Source of the DNA: Liolophura sinensis
Taxonomy: Eukaryota > Mollusca > Polyplacophora > Chitonida > Chitonidae
DNA length: 64,000 nt
Reading direction: 5' to 3'
Assembly: GCF_032854445.1 (NCBI RefSeq)
Contig: NC_088296.1
Coordinates: 12,622,706 to 12,686,705 of the forward strand
A program made the translations under genes and the position numbers. The stretch's first letter is position 1, and every line of letters begins with the position of its first letter. The notes under the pieces are model-generated. The model made no database searches. It was not told the DNA's origin and saw only the letters and a program-made list of their open reading frames with translations. Positions 28,001-35,446 of this stretch are shown here, in pieces.

Positions 28001-31000
28001 ATACGTCTCTAAAGCACCCATTTGATCTTTCTCGCAGAGCAACTTTTCACTATCAGAAACAAGCCATGGCCGAGGCTTACGCTTCTCATTCTCCACAGAT
28101 CGTGTTCAAGTGATTTTGAGATAAGCTGTGTGACAAACAATTTCTGAGCTGAGCTCAGAACGAGACCAAGGCCATGTTGTTCAAAAGTGTATTAGCAGTC
28201 AAGCCTGGTAGTAGTTTTAGTCAGGACAAAATCCCATTATTTTTGTATTAGACCAATACTGGTATTAACATTAGTCTGGTTCATTAGTTTTGTATTAGAC
28301 CAATATTGGTATTAACTTTAGTCTGGTCCATTAGTTTTGTATTAGACCAATATTGGTATTAACATTAGTCTGGTTCATTAGTTTTGTATTAGACCAATAT
28401 TGGTATTAACATTAGTCTGGTCCATTGGTTTTGTATTAGACCAATACTGGTAGTAACATTAGTCTGGTTCATTAGTTTTGTATTAGGCCAATATTGGTAT
28501 TAACATTAGTCTGGTCCATTGGTTTTGTATTAGACCAATATTGGTATTAACTTTAGTCTGGCCCATTAGTTTTGTATTAGACCAATATTGGTATTAACTT
28601 TAGTCTGGCCCATTAGTTTTGTATTAGACCAATATTGGTATTAATTTAGTCTGGTCCATTAGTTTTGTATTAGACCAATATTGGTATTAACTTTAGTCTG
28701 GTCCATTAGTTTTGTATTAGACCAATATTGGTATTAATTTTAGTCTGGTCTGGTCCATTAGTTTTGTATTAGACCAATATTGGTATTAATGTTTAAGCCT
28801 GGCTAGGTTGGATCACGTTGAAAAAATTTTATCTAATCATGTTAATAGCTAAAAAAACAAATAGGTTAGCAAAAAAGTGCAAGCCATACATATATACCAT
28901 GGTATGTATAAACAGATGTAACACACAAGCCCAATTCTGGCAATTACAAAAAGCTATGATTGTATCCTATGTTACCAGAAAGTTGTTAGTAACTCCGTGA
29001 AGAGTTTTGTACCTGTGGTAGGACCAGATTACAGTCACAGAGCAGTATATGCCACGCAGTAGTCCTGTGAAACCAGTCAATGGTTTGCCTGAACTAGTTC
29101 CCTTGGCTATTTAAACACTTTAAACAATCAACGCCATTTGTGTTCAAATGGTAGTAAATATCAGGTGGTCTGTGTGTTTTGTGTTAGTATTAAAAGCCCC
29201 AGCCATCAACATCAAGCCTCATAACCTGTAACAGCTATTTAAACCTTAAACAACAACCCATGAGGTGAAATACTGTAAAAGTTTCTTCTCCTGATGGTCC
29301 AATACAATCACATAATGACACTTAATTTTCCATAACAAATCTAAATTTGAACAATTCTTCATATGACAGCATTTCACAGCTTTTTATGGTAAAAAAAAAA
29401 CACAAAAAACCATAATTTGTACTATATACTCAATTCATGATGGGACTAACATAATTTGTACTTTATACTCAATTCATGATGGAACTAACAAAGTACTGTG
29501 GATTGCTATTTGATTTTATTTATTTATTTATTTGATTGGTGTTTTACGCCATATTCAAGAATATTTCACTTATACGACGGCGGCCAGCATTATGGTGGGA
29601 GGAAACCGGGCACAGCCCGGGGGAAACCCACGACCATCCGCAGGTTGCTGGCAGACCGGAGAGGAAGCCAGCATGAGCTGGACTTGAACTCAAGGCGACC
29701 GCATTGGTGAGAGGCTCCTGGGTCATTACGCTGCGCTAGCACGCTAACCAACTGAGCCACCATTGCTATTTGAGAGGTCACTGATCTAACATTATGTGCA
29801 GCTATAATCATGGTAAGTCAGGAAACATATGCAGCAAATTCTCCAAATTCACAACACATATAAAAGAGTACAAAGCATTGAAACATAAAAAGCAAGCACA
29901 AGTCTAATGTTTTAGGGTCAGTATTAACTTGGCATCACAGTATTTATAAATTACAAGTAGTACATACATGTATATGAGTAACACAGCATGTCACAGAAAA
30001 GGTAAAAAAAAAAAAAAAGCAAAACAAAACAAAACCTATCCCCAGTTTAACAAAAATGCCACACAAATGTCACTCAAAAGTCACATTTTAGCCCAAATGT
30101 TTGTATTACAAGTAACCTGCATTTTAAATGTTGTCTTTTGCACTGAATATTTAAACTAAATTGTTATTTACTCATTTATTCTGCACATTCTTTCACGTCA
30201 GTTTCTCAAAAAATTCAGGATGTGAACTTTCACATGAAAATGGTTACCAGGCCTTGGGAACATGAAGCAATCTCAGGCCTTGGGAACATGAAGCAATCTC
30301 AGGCCTTGGGATCATGAAGCAATCTCAGGCCTTGGGATCATGAAGCAATCTCAGGCCTTGGGATCATGAAGCAATCTTAGACTTAAGTCAAATGAGCATC
30401 AGGCCCGTAACAAACTCAAGATATTTCTTGACAATATAAATTCTCGGTAAGTTATTATACAACACTTCTCAGCTAAAATAACGCAAAGGAACATACCAAG
30501 CTTAGTGAGTTAAACTTTGACTTTTTAAGTCTAAAATCGTCGTGTGATCCTGGGGCCTGGTAGTTTCTGCATGCGACAAGGTGACTTTCAATTTGGATAT
30601 TTAGTTTTGTAGATTTGAAGCTGAATTTAGTTTTATTTCATTATTGTTTAATGCCAAATTCTGGATAAAAATCTGAAAATTATGTCTGTATTTGATTTTT
30701 TTACAAGAATTAATCAAATGATTTAGATAAAGCATTGATATTACAATGTATTTAGAGCAAATAGGCCAGTAAACAGTGTAAGCTTGACAACTTGTAAACC
30801 CTTAAAGGGATACAGGATCAAATGGTTCACATTGGAGATAGGATTTCCCGGGTTAACGCCTGCAGCCTCACGCATAAATAAATCTAAATAAAAATTCAGC
30901 TTTGGCTAGGCAGAGCCTGGACATGCATACATTTCACCACAGCCAAACAGAATCGATTCTGTACCCCATTAAGTCAATAAGTTTGAATGTACAGTGGGAT

Positions 31001-32398
31001 ACTTGAGTTTTTGAAAGTCCTTCTAAAGAAGACCACATTGTATCCAACCCTGTACAATACTGTTTGCAAGTCAACTGCAAGACCACTTTCCAGTCACAAA
31101 TTTAACAATAAATAATACATGTAGCTTAAAAAATTTATGAGTTGCAATAAAGAACAAACCTCTGATGGCGTGAGCTTGACCACCTTCTGACTGAGCGGGA
31201 ACACGCACACATCGTCATTGGGATTTGACAGAGGGCGAATCCGACAGTACACCTGTAAAATACAAGAAAGGAAAGCATATGCCAGTCAGAATCCGCATCA
31301 TTTCTGTTTCCTTTTTTTTTTTTTGGTAGTGGTATCAACATTAGTGTTTTTGAAACATTAAAATAGGCAATCAATATAAAATGGTGCAAATATTAAGAAG
31401 GATTTTACCTAAAATGAGTGTCAGATAACAAAGACATTTTTTCCTGATATTTTAAAAGGTCTATCAACCCAGTGATATAAAATACCACTGAGAACTATCA
31501 AATATTCCCACGTAACTTTTTCACAATAGGAACCTAAGTTTTCCAAATAGATTCTTTCCATACATTTGCCCAGTCGAAGTTCTTCATGTGTACGTAGGCA
31601 AGCATTTTGCAACATTCCTGTTTTTTTATAAACAAAACAATTTAAATATTATGCCAAACTGAGCACTGCAAATTGATGTTTAAGCACAACAAACAGGAGT
31701 CACTGCACTGTTTTTATATAATTATTAAAAAAAATACATTTGTCTACCTCAACAGGATCTGTCTCACCAACGCTCGGCTTATTTCTCTTCTTGGGGGTTT
31801 TCCCTCGTCTGAAAAACAAAAACACAGAATGGCATTTTGGCTAGAACACCCAGATCCGATTCCAGATCAGGTTATTGACAGTCATCTGCTTGGCACAACC
31901 TAGTAGTCTGAGTATATTGGCTATTATGTTCAGTCAAGAAATATGTGGATACGCAATAAGCAGTCTTTCATTTCTAACAGTGATTTTTTTTAAACTGTTG
32001 GATTATTTTTGCAACACAACAAGGAATTTCTTGGAAATGAATTATCAACAGCATGATAGTTTTGCATAATCTGGAATAAAATCAACTACGAATTACGAAG
32101 TCCAGGAGTTCCATTATTGGTAGTGATTCACGCGTTCACTGTTTAAAAGATGAGGTAAATCATCTTTAATCAATGGCGACAGCATAGCCCTTTAGAAACT
32201 CTAGATGTTGTTAAATCTTTCACTAGGAGGAAGTAGCTTTATCTAAACTAAAACAGGTATCGGTCAATGTATCAAATGTGTTGTTGTTGTTTGCTCTCTG
32301 CGCGAAAGTCGAAATTTATCGGAGTGATAGACTTCAAGTAAGCGCAAAATAAAATCTTAATTGGACTGAAATCGCGTCTGTACTTACTGTGCCTTCAT
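7010..32398 (-). CDS. KIF23: Kinesin-6 motor, KIF23/MKLP1 (centralspindlin), 22 coding exons
   Basis: Plus-end microtubule motor that pairs with RACGAP1/CYK4 as centralspindlin at the spindle midzone (family knowledge). Coding exons in order: 32398-32388, 31808-31748, 31252-31160, 27082-27041, 26164-26059, 25821-25685, 23938-23814, 23007-22837, 22324-22211, 20975-20857, 20067-19977, 18878-18790, 18277-18158, 17982-17812, 16763-16661, 16103-15895, 15236-15138, 14467-14177, 13559-13469, 12889-12750, 11247-11162, 7112-7010. All phases join, giving about 856 residues, if one extra base in exon 9 (C run at 22240-22243) is removed; as written the frame breaks there. Visible motifs: P-loop GITGSGKT (111-118), switch I SSRSH (302-306), switch II DLAGSE (336-341), the kinesin-6 insertion between the P-loop and switch I, a neck and coiled coil in exons 14-18, the [12 protein letters not shown] block, and a C-terminal [13 protein letters not shown] close to vertebrate KIF23. 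The start is MKAQRGKTP, like the vertebrate N-terminus. The exon 11 acceptor is uncertain (20067 keeps frame, 20081 does not). Confidence 0.95.
7150..7420. repeat. About 90-base tandem repeat, 3 copies, in KIF23 intron 21
   Basis: Each unit has TTTATGGGTAGAGGAAGTCA, GTGTGCCTA and GGTGTAATTAAG. The GAGGAAGTCAGTGTGCC core resembles the GGAAGCCAGAGTGCC core of the large array that follows at 7997. Confidence 0.85.
7883..7996 (+). mobile_element. Family-1 SINE fragment
   Basis: Carries AACCTGCGGATGGTCACGG, CCGTAATGCTGGCCGCC and ATTCTTGAGTACGGC. It lacks the head and joins directly to the first unit of the large satellite array. Confidence 0.75.
7997..10690. repeat. 86-88-base satellite, about 31 copies, with a 7-unit higher-order period
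   Basis: The basic unit contains GAAGGAAGCCAGAGTGCC, CAGGTTAACCACAGG and TATTTGGCAAGCTATGG, followed by a variable tail (GGGCAGTGAG, GACCATGCG, GACCGTGTG or GACAGTGAG). The order of variant tails in units 1-7 (7997-8601) repeats almost exactly in units 8-14 (8602-9207), so a block of about 605 bases was duplicated. It lies in KIF23 intron 21, between exons 11247-11162 and 7112-7010. Confidence 0.95.
11588..12615. repeat. 51-52-base minisatellite, about 20 copies, in KIF23 intron 20
   Basis: The unit has CCAATGCCACAGACACACCC, CACCCAGTTTGATTATACTG and ATGGCTGGAC. Units near 51 bases keep several frames open on both strands, creating many 60-97-codon ORFs that are not genes. Confidence 0.95.
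12646..12692 (-). mobile_element. Family-1 SINE 3'-end fragment
   Basis: CAAGAATATTTCACTTATAC, GACGGCGGTCAGCATTGTGG after a T-run matches the 3' end of family 1 in minus orientation. Confidence 0.6.
15420..15690. repeat. About 60-base tandem repeat, 4 copies, next to a third repeat family
   Basis: The unit contains TGTGACAGGTGAAAGATTGT and AAGTCACCCTGAATATCTC. It starts from a TTTCACTTACGTGATGG...AGTTACTGATGAACTT segment typical of a dispersed element also seen at 12970, 25900, 36060, 39330 and 61870. Located in KIF23 intron 16. Confidence 0.75.
17378..17530 (-). mobile_element. 5'-truncated family-1 SINE with 15-base target-site duplication
   Basis: Tail, GTGTTTTACGCCGTACTC and GCCAGCATTATGGTGGGTGG blocks are present and the tRNA head is missing. 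TTTTTCCTTTATTAT occurs at 17363-17377 and 17531-17545. Located in KIF23 intron 14. Confidence 0.9.
18421..18575 (+). mobile_element. 5'-truncated family-1 SINE
   Basis: Begins TACGTGGGAAGGTCTGCCAG and runs to GTACGGCGTAAAACACCAG and AATAAATCAATAAA. The tRNA head is absent. It sits in KIF23 intron 12. Confidence 0.85.
18945..19345. repeat. 31-33-base minisatellite, about 12 copies, in KIF23 intron 11
   Basis: The unit contains CAGCTGTTAGTGCCAACCAG and GCTGCATTCAGA. It lies close to the acceptor of exon 12 (18878), which reads TTGTTGGCAG on the minus strand; only TTGGCAG is shared with the unit, too little to claim derivation. Confidence 0.85.
19690..19832 (+). mobile_element. Diverged family-1 SINE fragment
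   Basis: Carries AGTCTTGCAGCAATCTGGCG, CCATAATGCTGGCC and GTGAAATATT in family order with many substitutions; the head is absent. Confidence 0.65.
20335..20435. repeat. AT-rich imperfect (TAA/TAT)n tract
   Basis: About 100 bases of nearly pure A/T, mostly ATAATAATTATAAT-type, in KIF23 intron 10. Confidence 0.8.
21365..21990. repeat. 48-base minisatellite, about 13 copies, in KIF23 intron 9
   Basis: The unit has GTATGTAAGCATGATCTCTT, GATGTACAGGTATACATG and TGGATGTCAG. Since 48 is divisible by three, it reads open on both strands (a 201-codon and a 279-codon ORF) as a simple repeat peptide with no other support. Confidence 0.95.
22421..22836 (-). repeat. Minisatellite built from the KIF23 exon 8 splice donor, about 10 copies
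   Basis: On the minus strand exon 8 ends CATCACTGGATACAA followed by GTAAGGC. The intron then repeats units of about 35-43 bases of the form CATCACAGGAATCGGATACAA, then GTAAGGCATTTAGCTAA. At least four copies keep a perfect donor GTAAGG/GTAAGT; others are mutated. The array starts at the exon boundary itself. Confidence 0.85.
23008..23475 (-). repeat. 53-base minisatellite built from the KIF23 exon 8 splice acceptor, 8 extra copies
   Basis: Exon 8 begins at 23007 (minus strand) after CATGTTTGCAG, with the exon sequence ACCGGCACACTCTGAGTTTG. The same acceptor and about 20 exon bases recur upstream at 23060, 23113, 23166, 23219, 23272, 23325, 23378 and 23431, spaced exactly 53 bases. Each unit thus holds a copy of the intron end and exon start. 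Confidence 0.92.
24004..24195. repeat. 102-base direct duplication
   Basis: The segment GTTCTTTACTATTGCTTTTG through GGTGGTGAAAATTGTCACCC is present twice, at 24004 and 24106, nearly identical, in KIF23 intron 6. Confidence 0.9.
24704..24975. repeat. 34-base minisatellite, 8 copies
   Basis: The unit is TGTGATACATGTACACAG followed by TTAAGTGACTGTCAAA, highly uniform, in KIF23 intron 6. Confidence 0.95.
25430..25684. other. KIF23 intron 6 sequence without recognised content
   Basis: No repeat, gene or mobile element recognised; some resemblance to dispersed repeat ends (ACTTAAACGACAGCAGTCAG) is too weak to annotate. Confidence 0.3.
27105..27295. repeat. About 80-base duplication with shorter internal repeats
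   Basis: AAATGCCACACCTACACAGT, GACTTAGTACCTGAGTCTAC and AAGTACT(G/A)TAAGCCTACG occur twice in order, just upstream of KIF23 exon 4. Confidence 0.8.
27375..27505. repeat. 26-base minisatellite, about 5 copies
   Basis: The unit is AATACACATGTGTATAAATC plus TGCTGG, in KIF23 intron 3. Confidence 0.9.
27685..27890. repeat. 28-31-base minisatellite, about 7 copies
   Basis: The unit is AAGCCAGGAATCTGCTACAC then ACACGTGTG, in KIF23 intron 3. Confidence 0.9.
28170..28800. repeat. 47-base minisatellite with palindromic core, about 12 copies
   Basis: The unit contains TTAGTCTGGTCCATTAGTTT and TGTATTAGACCAATATTGGT, whose core ACCAATATTGGT is a perfect palindrome. The left flank GTTGTTCAAAAGTGTATTA matches the left end of the small inverted-repeat element at 2710-2859, so the array probably grew inside such an element. 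Confidence 0.9.
29514..29761 (-). mobile_element. Full-length family-1 SINE with 12-base target-site duplication
   Basis: Tail (TTTA)n, body and tRNA-like head (ending GCTAACCAACTGAGCCAC on the plus strand) are all present. ATTGCTATTTGA occurs at 29502-29513 and 29762-29773. Located in KIF23 intron 3. Confidence 0.95.
30247..30378. repeat. 26-base minisatellite, 5 copies
   Basis: The unit is AGGCCTTGGGAACATGAAGC plus AATCTC, almost uniform, in KIF23 intron 3. Confidence 0.95.
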
Positions 32399-32523
32399 GA
32401 TTTCTTGGTATGTTAAAATCTGTGCTCAACAATCTTGATTTTAGCCGAGCCTTCACACAACATACACAGTGATCTTAATTCTGTCGGTTTTGAATTTTGA
32501 GCCTTTTATGAAAACCGACCAAT
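32300..32523 (-). promoter_or_regulatory. Candidate KIF23 cell-cycle promoter elements
   Basis: Around the MKAQ start codon (32398) there is a GCGCGAAA at 32300-32307, which is the E2F consensus TTTCGCGC read on the other strand. There is a CCAAT at 32519-32523. A 9-base inverted repeat, GTCGGTTTT at 32483-32491 and AAAACCGAC at 32511-32519, spans TTTGAA, which resembles a CHR element. Mitotic kinesin genes are commonly controlled through E2F/DREAM, CHR and CCAAT boxes (established for vertebrates). Assigning these sites here is inference from short matches; the E2F match falls just inside intron 1. Confidence 0.3.
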
Positions 32524-32585
32524 GAATGACAACAGGAAACGACAAATACGCCGCCTGTGGAAAAATATGCGGTGAACAGAGTTAC

Positions 32586-32707
32586 CTTCTCTTGGACTGT
32601 GTTTCGGGTGAGGTTTTGGGCGATTCAAAATACATCCCACGAGTTTCTGATCTCGCCTTCACCTTTTGAATTTCTCTCATCAAAGCTTTATATTGTCGGT
32701 CGTCCAT
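32586..32707 (-). CDS. KIF23: Alternative first coding exon of KIF23
   Basis: An ATG at 32707 opens 40 codons starting MDDRQYKALMREIQK and rich in K/R and S/T. They end at a GT donor (AAGAGAAG followed by GTAAC) in phase 2. This phase matches the acceptor of KIF23 exon 2 at 31808, and the join reads [11 protein letters not shown] without a break. The conventional first exon (32398-32388, MKAQ) also ends in phase 2, so the two look like interchangeable starts. Using this one would add about 37 residues to the N-terminus. It could instead be the first exon of another gene or an accidental short ORF; its protein family is not recognised. Confidence 0.5.
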
Positions 32708-33298
32708 TTTTGAAACTGATTAACTGGAAGCGTAGAGCGAGCGTGACGTCTTAACAACGCCACGGCGACGTTGGAATTTAATGACGTTAGGGTGTACGCA
32801 TTTCCCACGCCAACCTCCACTATTGTAGGCCAACATCCTGCATGAGTATCAATGAAAAAAAATAAATTATGGTCCTATGCCGATAAAGGTGCTAACGTAT
32901 AGAGCTAAAATTTTTCTGAATTGCCTTTATTTAATGAATACTGATGTTGACCTGCACTGGGCGACCCTGTTGTACGTAGGCTTATACCGGTATAGGCTAG
33001 CCTAGCCATAGGCTTGTATGAGATCACGGCCGTTGTACTGTATGTCCCATATTCTTAAATCTGTGAAATCATTTATACATATATATTTGAAAGTCTTAAA
33101 TTAAATCATTTATACACATATATTTAAAAGTCTTAAATTAATCGTGCACAATCACGGTGATCAAAACAGACACGATACATACATGTACGATAATTATGTC
33201 TACACTGTCCTTTATTTGATATCATATATTTGAAGATATATATAGTGTCAGCGTTTTGCAGACCAGGTAGCACATATGTAGGATATATATATTTTTAA
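32708..33298. other. Intergenic; start of the KIF23 upstream region
   Basis: A TGACGTC (CRE-like) is at 32744-32750, close upstream of the 32707 ATG. Otherwise AT-rich with a duplicated TCATTTATACA-type segment near 33070-33140; no gene seen. Confidence 0.35.
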
Positions 33299-33574
33299 GG
33301 GGCCAAGGTGGTTAGCGTGCCAGGGCGGCGCAATAACCCATGAGAGTCCCAGGAATGCGGTAAGTGTGAGTTCAAGCCCACCTTGACCATGCTAGCTTCA
33401 GCTTCGGCTGTACATGGGAACGTCTGGTTACAACCTGCTGGTGGTCGTGGATTTTCCCGGGGCTCTGTCCGGTCCCCCCTCCCCCGACCATCATAATGCT
33501 GGTCGCCGTCGTATAAGTGAAATACTCCTGAGTACAGCGTAAAACACCTATCAAATAAATAAATAAATAAATAA
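33299..33574 (+). mobile_element. Full-length but diverged family-1 SINE with 12-base target-site duplication
   Basis: Head GGGGCCAAGGTGGTTAGCG and GAGTTCAAGCCC, body and AATAAATAAATAAATAAATA tail are present. ATATATTTTTAA occurs at 33287-33298 and 33575-33586. Divergence from other copies is higher, so it is an older insertion or another subfamily. Confidence 0.9.
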
Positions 33575-33586
33575 ATATATTTTTAA

Positions 33587-34699
33587 AGCCACCGCCAACA
33601 ATCATGTCTGAATGGAGGCAGTCCGATGTGTTTGCATATGGTCAGTCCTACGTACGTTCGCCTGTCCTAGCTGAAATACTGTAGAAATGCTTTCAGTGCA
33701 GGTAAGCCCCAGAATTGTGTCCTACTCTAGCTATATACAGCTCATGTTGCACCATCAGTTTGAAACTTGACCTAGTTCAGCTATGGTCAATATGACCTAT
33801 ATTTAGACAAACGTGACCTGCAGTATTGGCCAGATAGCGAGCGAATACACCACCGCCGGGGTAATTTCTTGCAAAGTTCACGTCCATGAGAAATATTGCG
33901 CAAATTTGTGAACGAACGTGGCAATATCCTGGCACAGACACTTTATGAGCAGAGGTTTTGGGGAAGACTAGCTGCAGAACAGCAGGCTGTCTAGGAAGGT
34001 AAGTTTCAAACGAGCATGGTGCGTTCTCCGAAAGGTAGGTGGGCACGAGATAGGCCTAGGCTAGTGTATAAGCCAAGACTCGTACCTTGCTTGTAACTTA
34101 TACATTGCCAATAAATGCATGCGCCGTGTTAATGCTCCTCTCAGTTGCAGTGGTATATTGTTATGGTAAGTATAATAACATGAGGAAATGCAACTGTCTG
34201 TCCGTATTTTATAAAACAACAGCTATATGATTATTCTTGCGAATAGTGTCGCCTTGTTCATGGAAGTGTCTGAAGACAAGTTAATATATAGCCTAATATA
34301 TGGGGGAGTGAGATGTATTTGACTGAAAAGCTGGAACAGGTATGTGAGTAACATTTTGGCACTAGTCCACCTGTGATTAAGCCTCTATCCCCGATTTTGT
34401 TTTACAAAACTTCAAACACGATCGATCTTATTAGTTATTACTAATAAAACTGTCTAGTGCATCCTGAATTCAATCACGCGGCATGTCTTATGAATATTCA
34501 GCTACTGATTTATTTGCATGTATTGCCAATGTAATCACAGTAAAGTACAATCAGCCGACAATCTACAAATATCACTTTATGGAACATGGTCGTCATCTGG
34601 AAGAAATATTGGTCTTGACGAAAATGTGAATGACACCATACTTCCCGTAACTGGCGAACCAACCAAAAGTATTCTGTTAAACCATGCTGGCGTCCTCTC
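33587..34699. other. Intergenic, nothing recognised
   Basis: Only short ORFs without family features; no repeat array. Confidence 0.35.
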
Positions 34700-34705
34700 C
34701 TGTCA

Positions 34706-34840
34706 AACATGAGAAAGTCTTCCATCAACTTGCGCATGGTCACAGGTTTCCCCCAGGCTTTGCCCGGTTTGCTCCCATCATGAAGTATTCTTGAGTATGG
34801 CGTAAAACTCCAATGACTCAAATAAATAAATGAATAATTA
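34706..34840 (+). mobile_element. 5'-truncated, diverged family-1 SINE
   Basis: CATGAGAAAGTCTTCCATCA, GTTTCCCCCAGGCTTTGCCC, ATTCTTGAGTATGGCGTAAA and an AAATAAATAAATGAATAA tail follow family order. Confidence 0.75.
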
Positions 34841-34969
34841 ATTAAATACACATTGTATTAATACTGTGGTCATACGCAGCGTGTGTGAAACTCACGTCAT
34901 TTCAGTTATAGAATCAGAGCACGAGCACCTGAGTATTAAGCCGACATCAGGGGATATACTGACCTGGTT

Positions 34970-35235
34970 ATACCCCATTCATGATATACCGACATACACC
35001 CAAATATACCGACACCCGAATATACCGACGCCTGAGTATATCAACAACTAAGTATACCGACAACTGAGGATACCGTCAACTGAGTATACAGGCAATTGAA
35101 CTACATGTATACCAGTACATGGCTATACCGACACCATACTATAACTACAGCAGAGTAGAGTATACCAACAACTGAGTATACAGACACCTGAGTATACCGA
35201 CAACTGAGTATACAGAGACCTGAGCATACCGATCC
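34970..35235. repeat. About 16-base degenerate tandem repeat upstream of the P450 gene
   Basis: Roughly a dozen variants of TATACCGACAACTGAG sit 210-480 bases before the P450 start codon, in its likely promoter or 5' UTR. Confidence 0.8.
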
Positions 35236-35446
35236 CAGAGTAGCATTAAGCGTTGACGAGATGGTTGCTGTAAGGCGCTGCGCTGCAAAGCCAACTTAAC
35301 ACTTACCTTAACTGTCCTTTTCTTATCACAAAGAAAAAATGGCAAAAAGAGTGATCTTATTGGGCGCAAACACCATACAATACAGAATCGTTCTGATTTT
35401 GCTCTTTTTTTTTTGTTCATTTTTGGTACAAAAGAGAATTCTCAGA

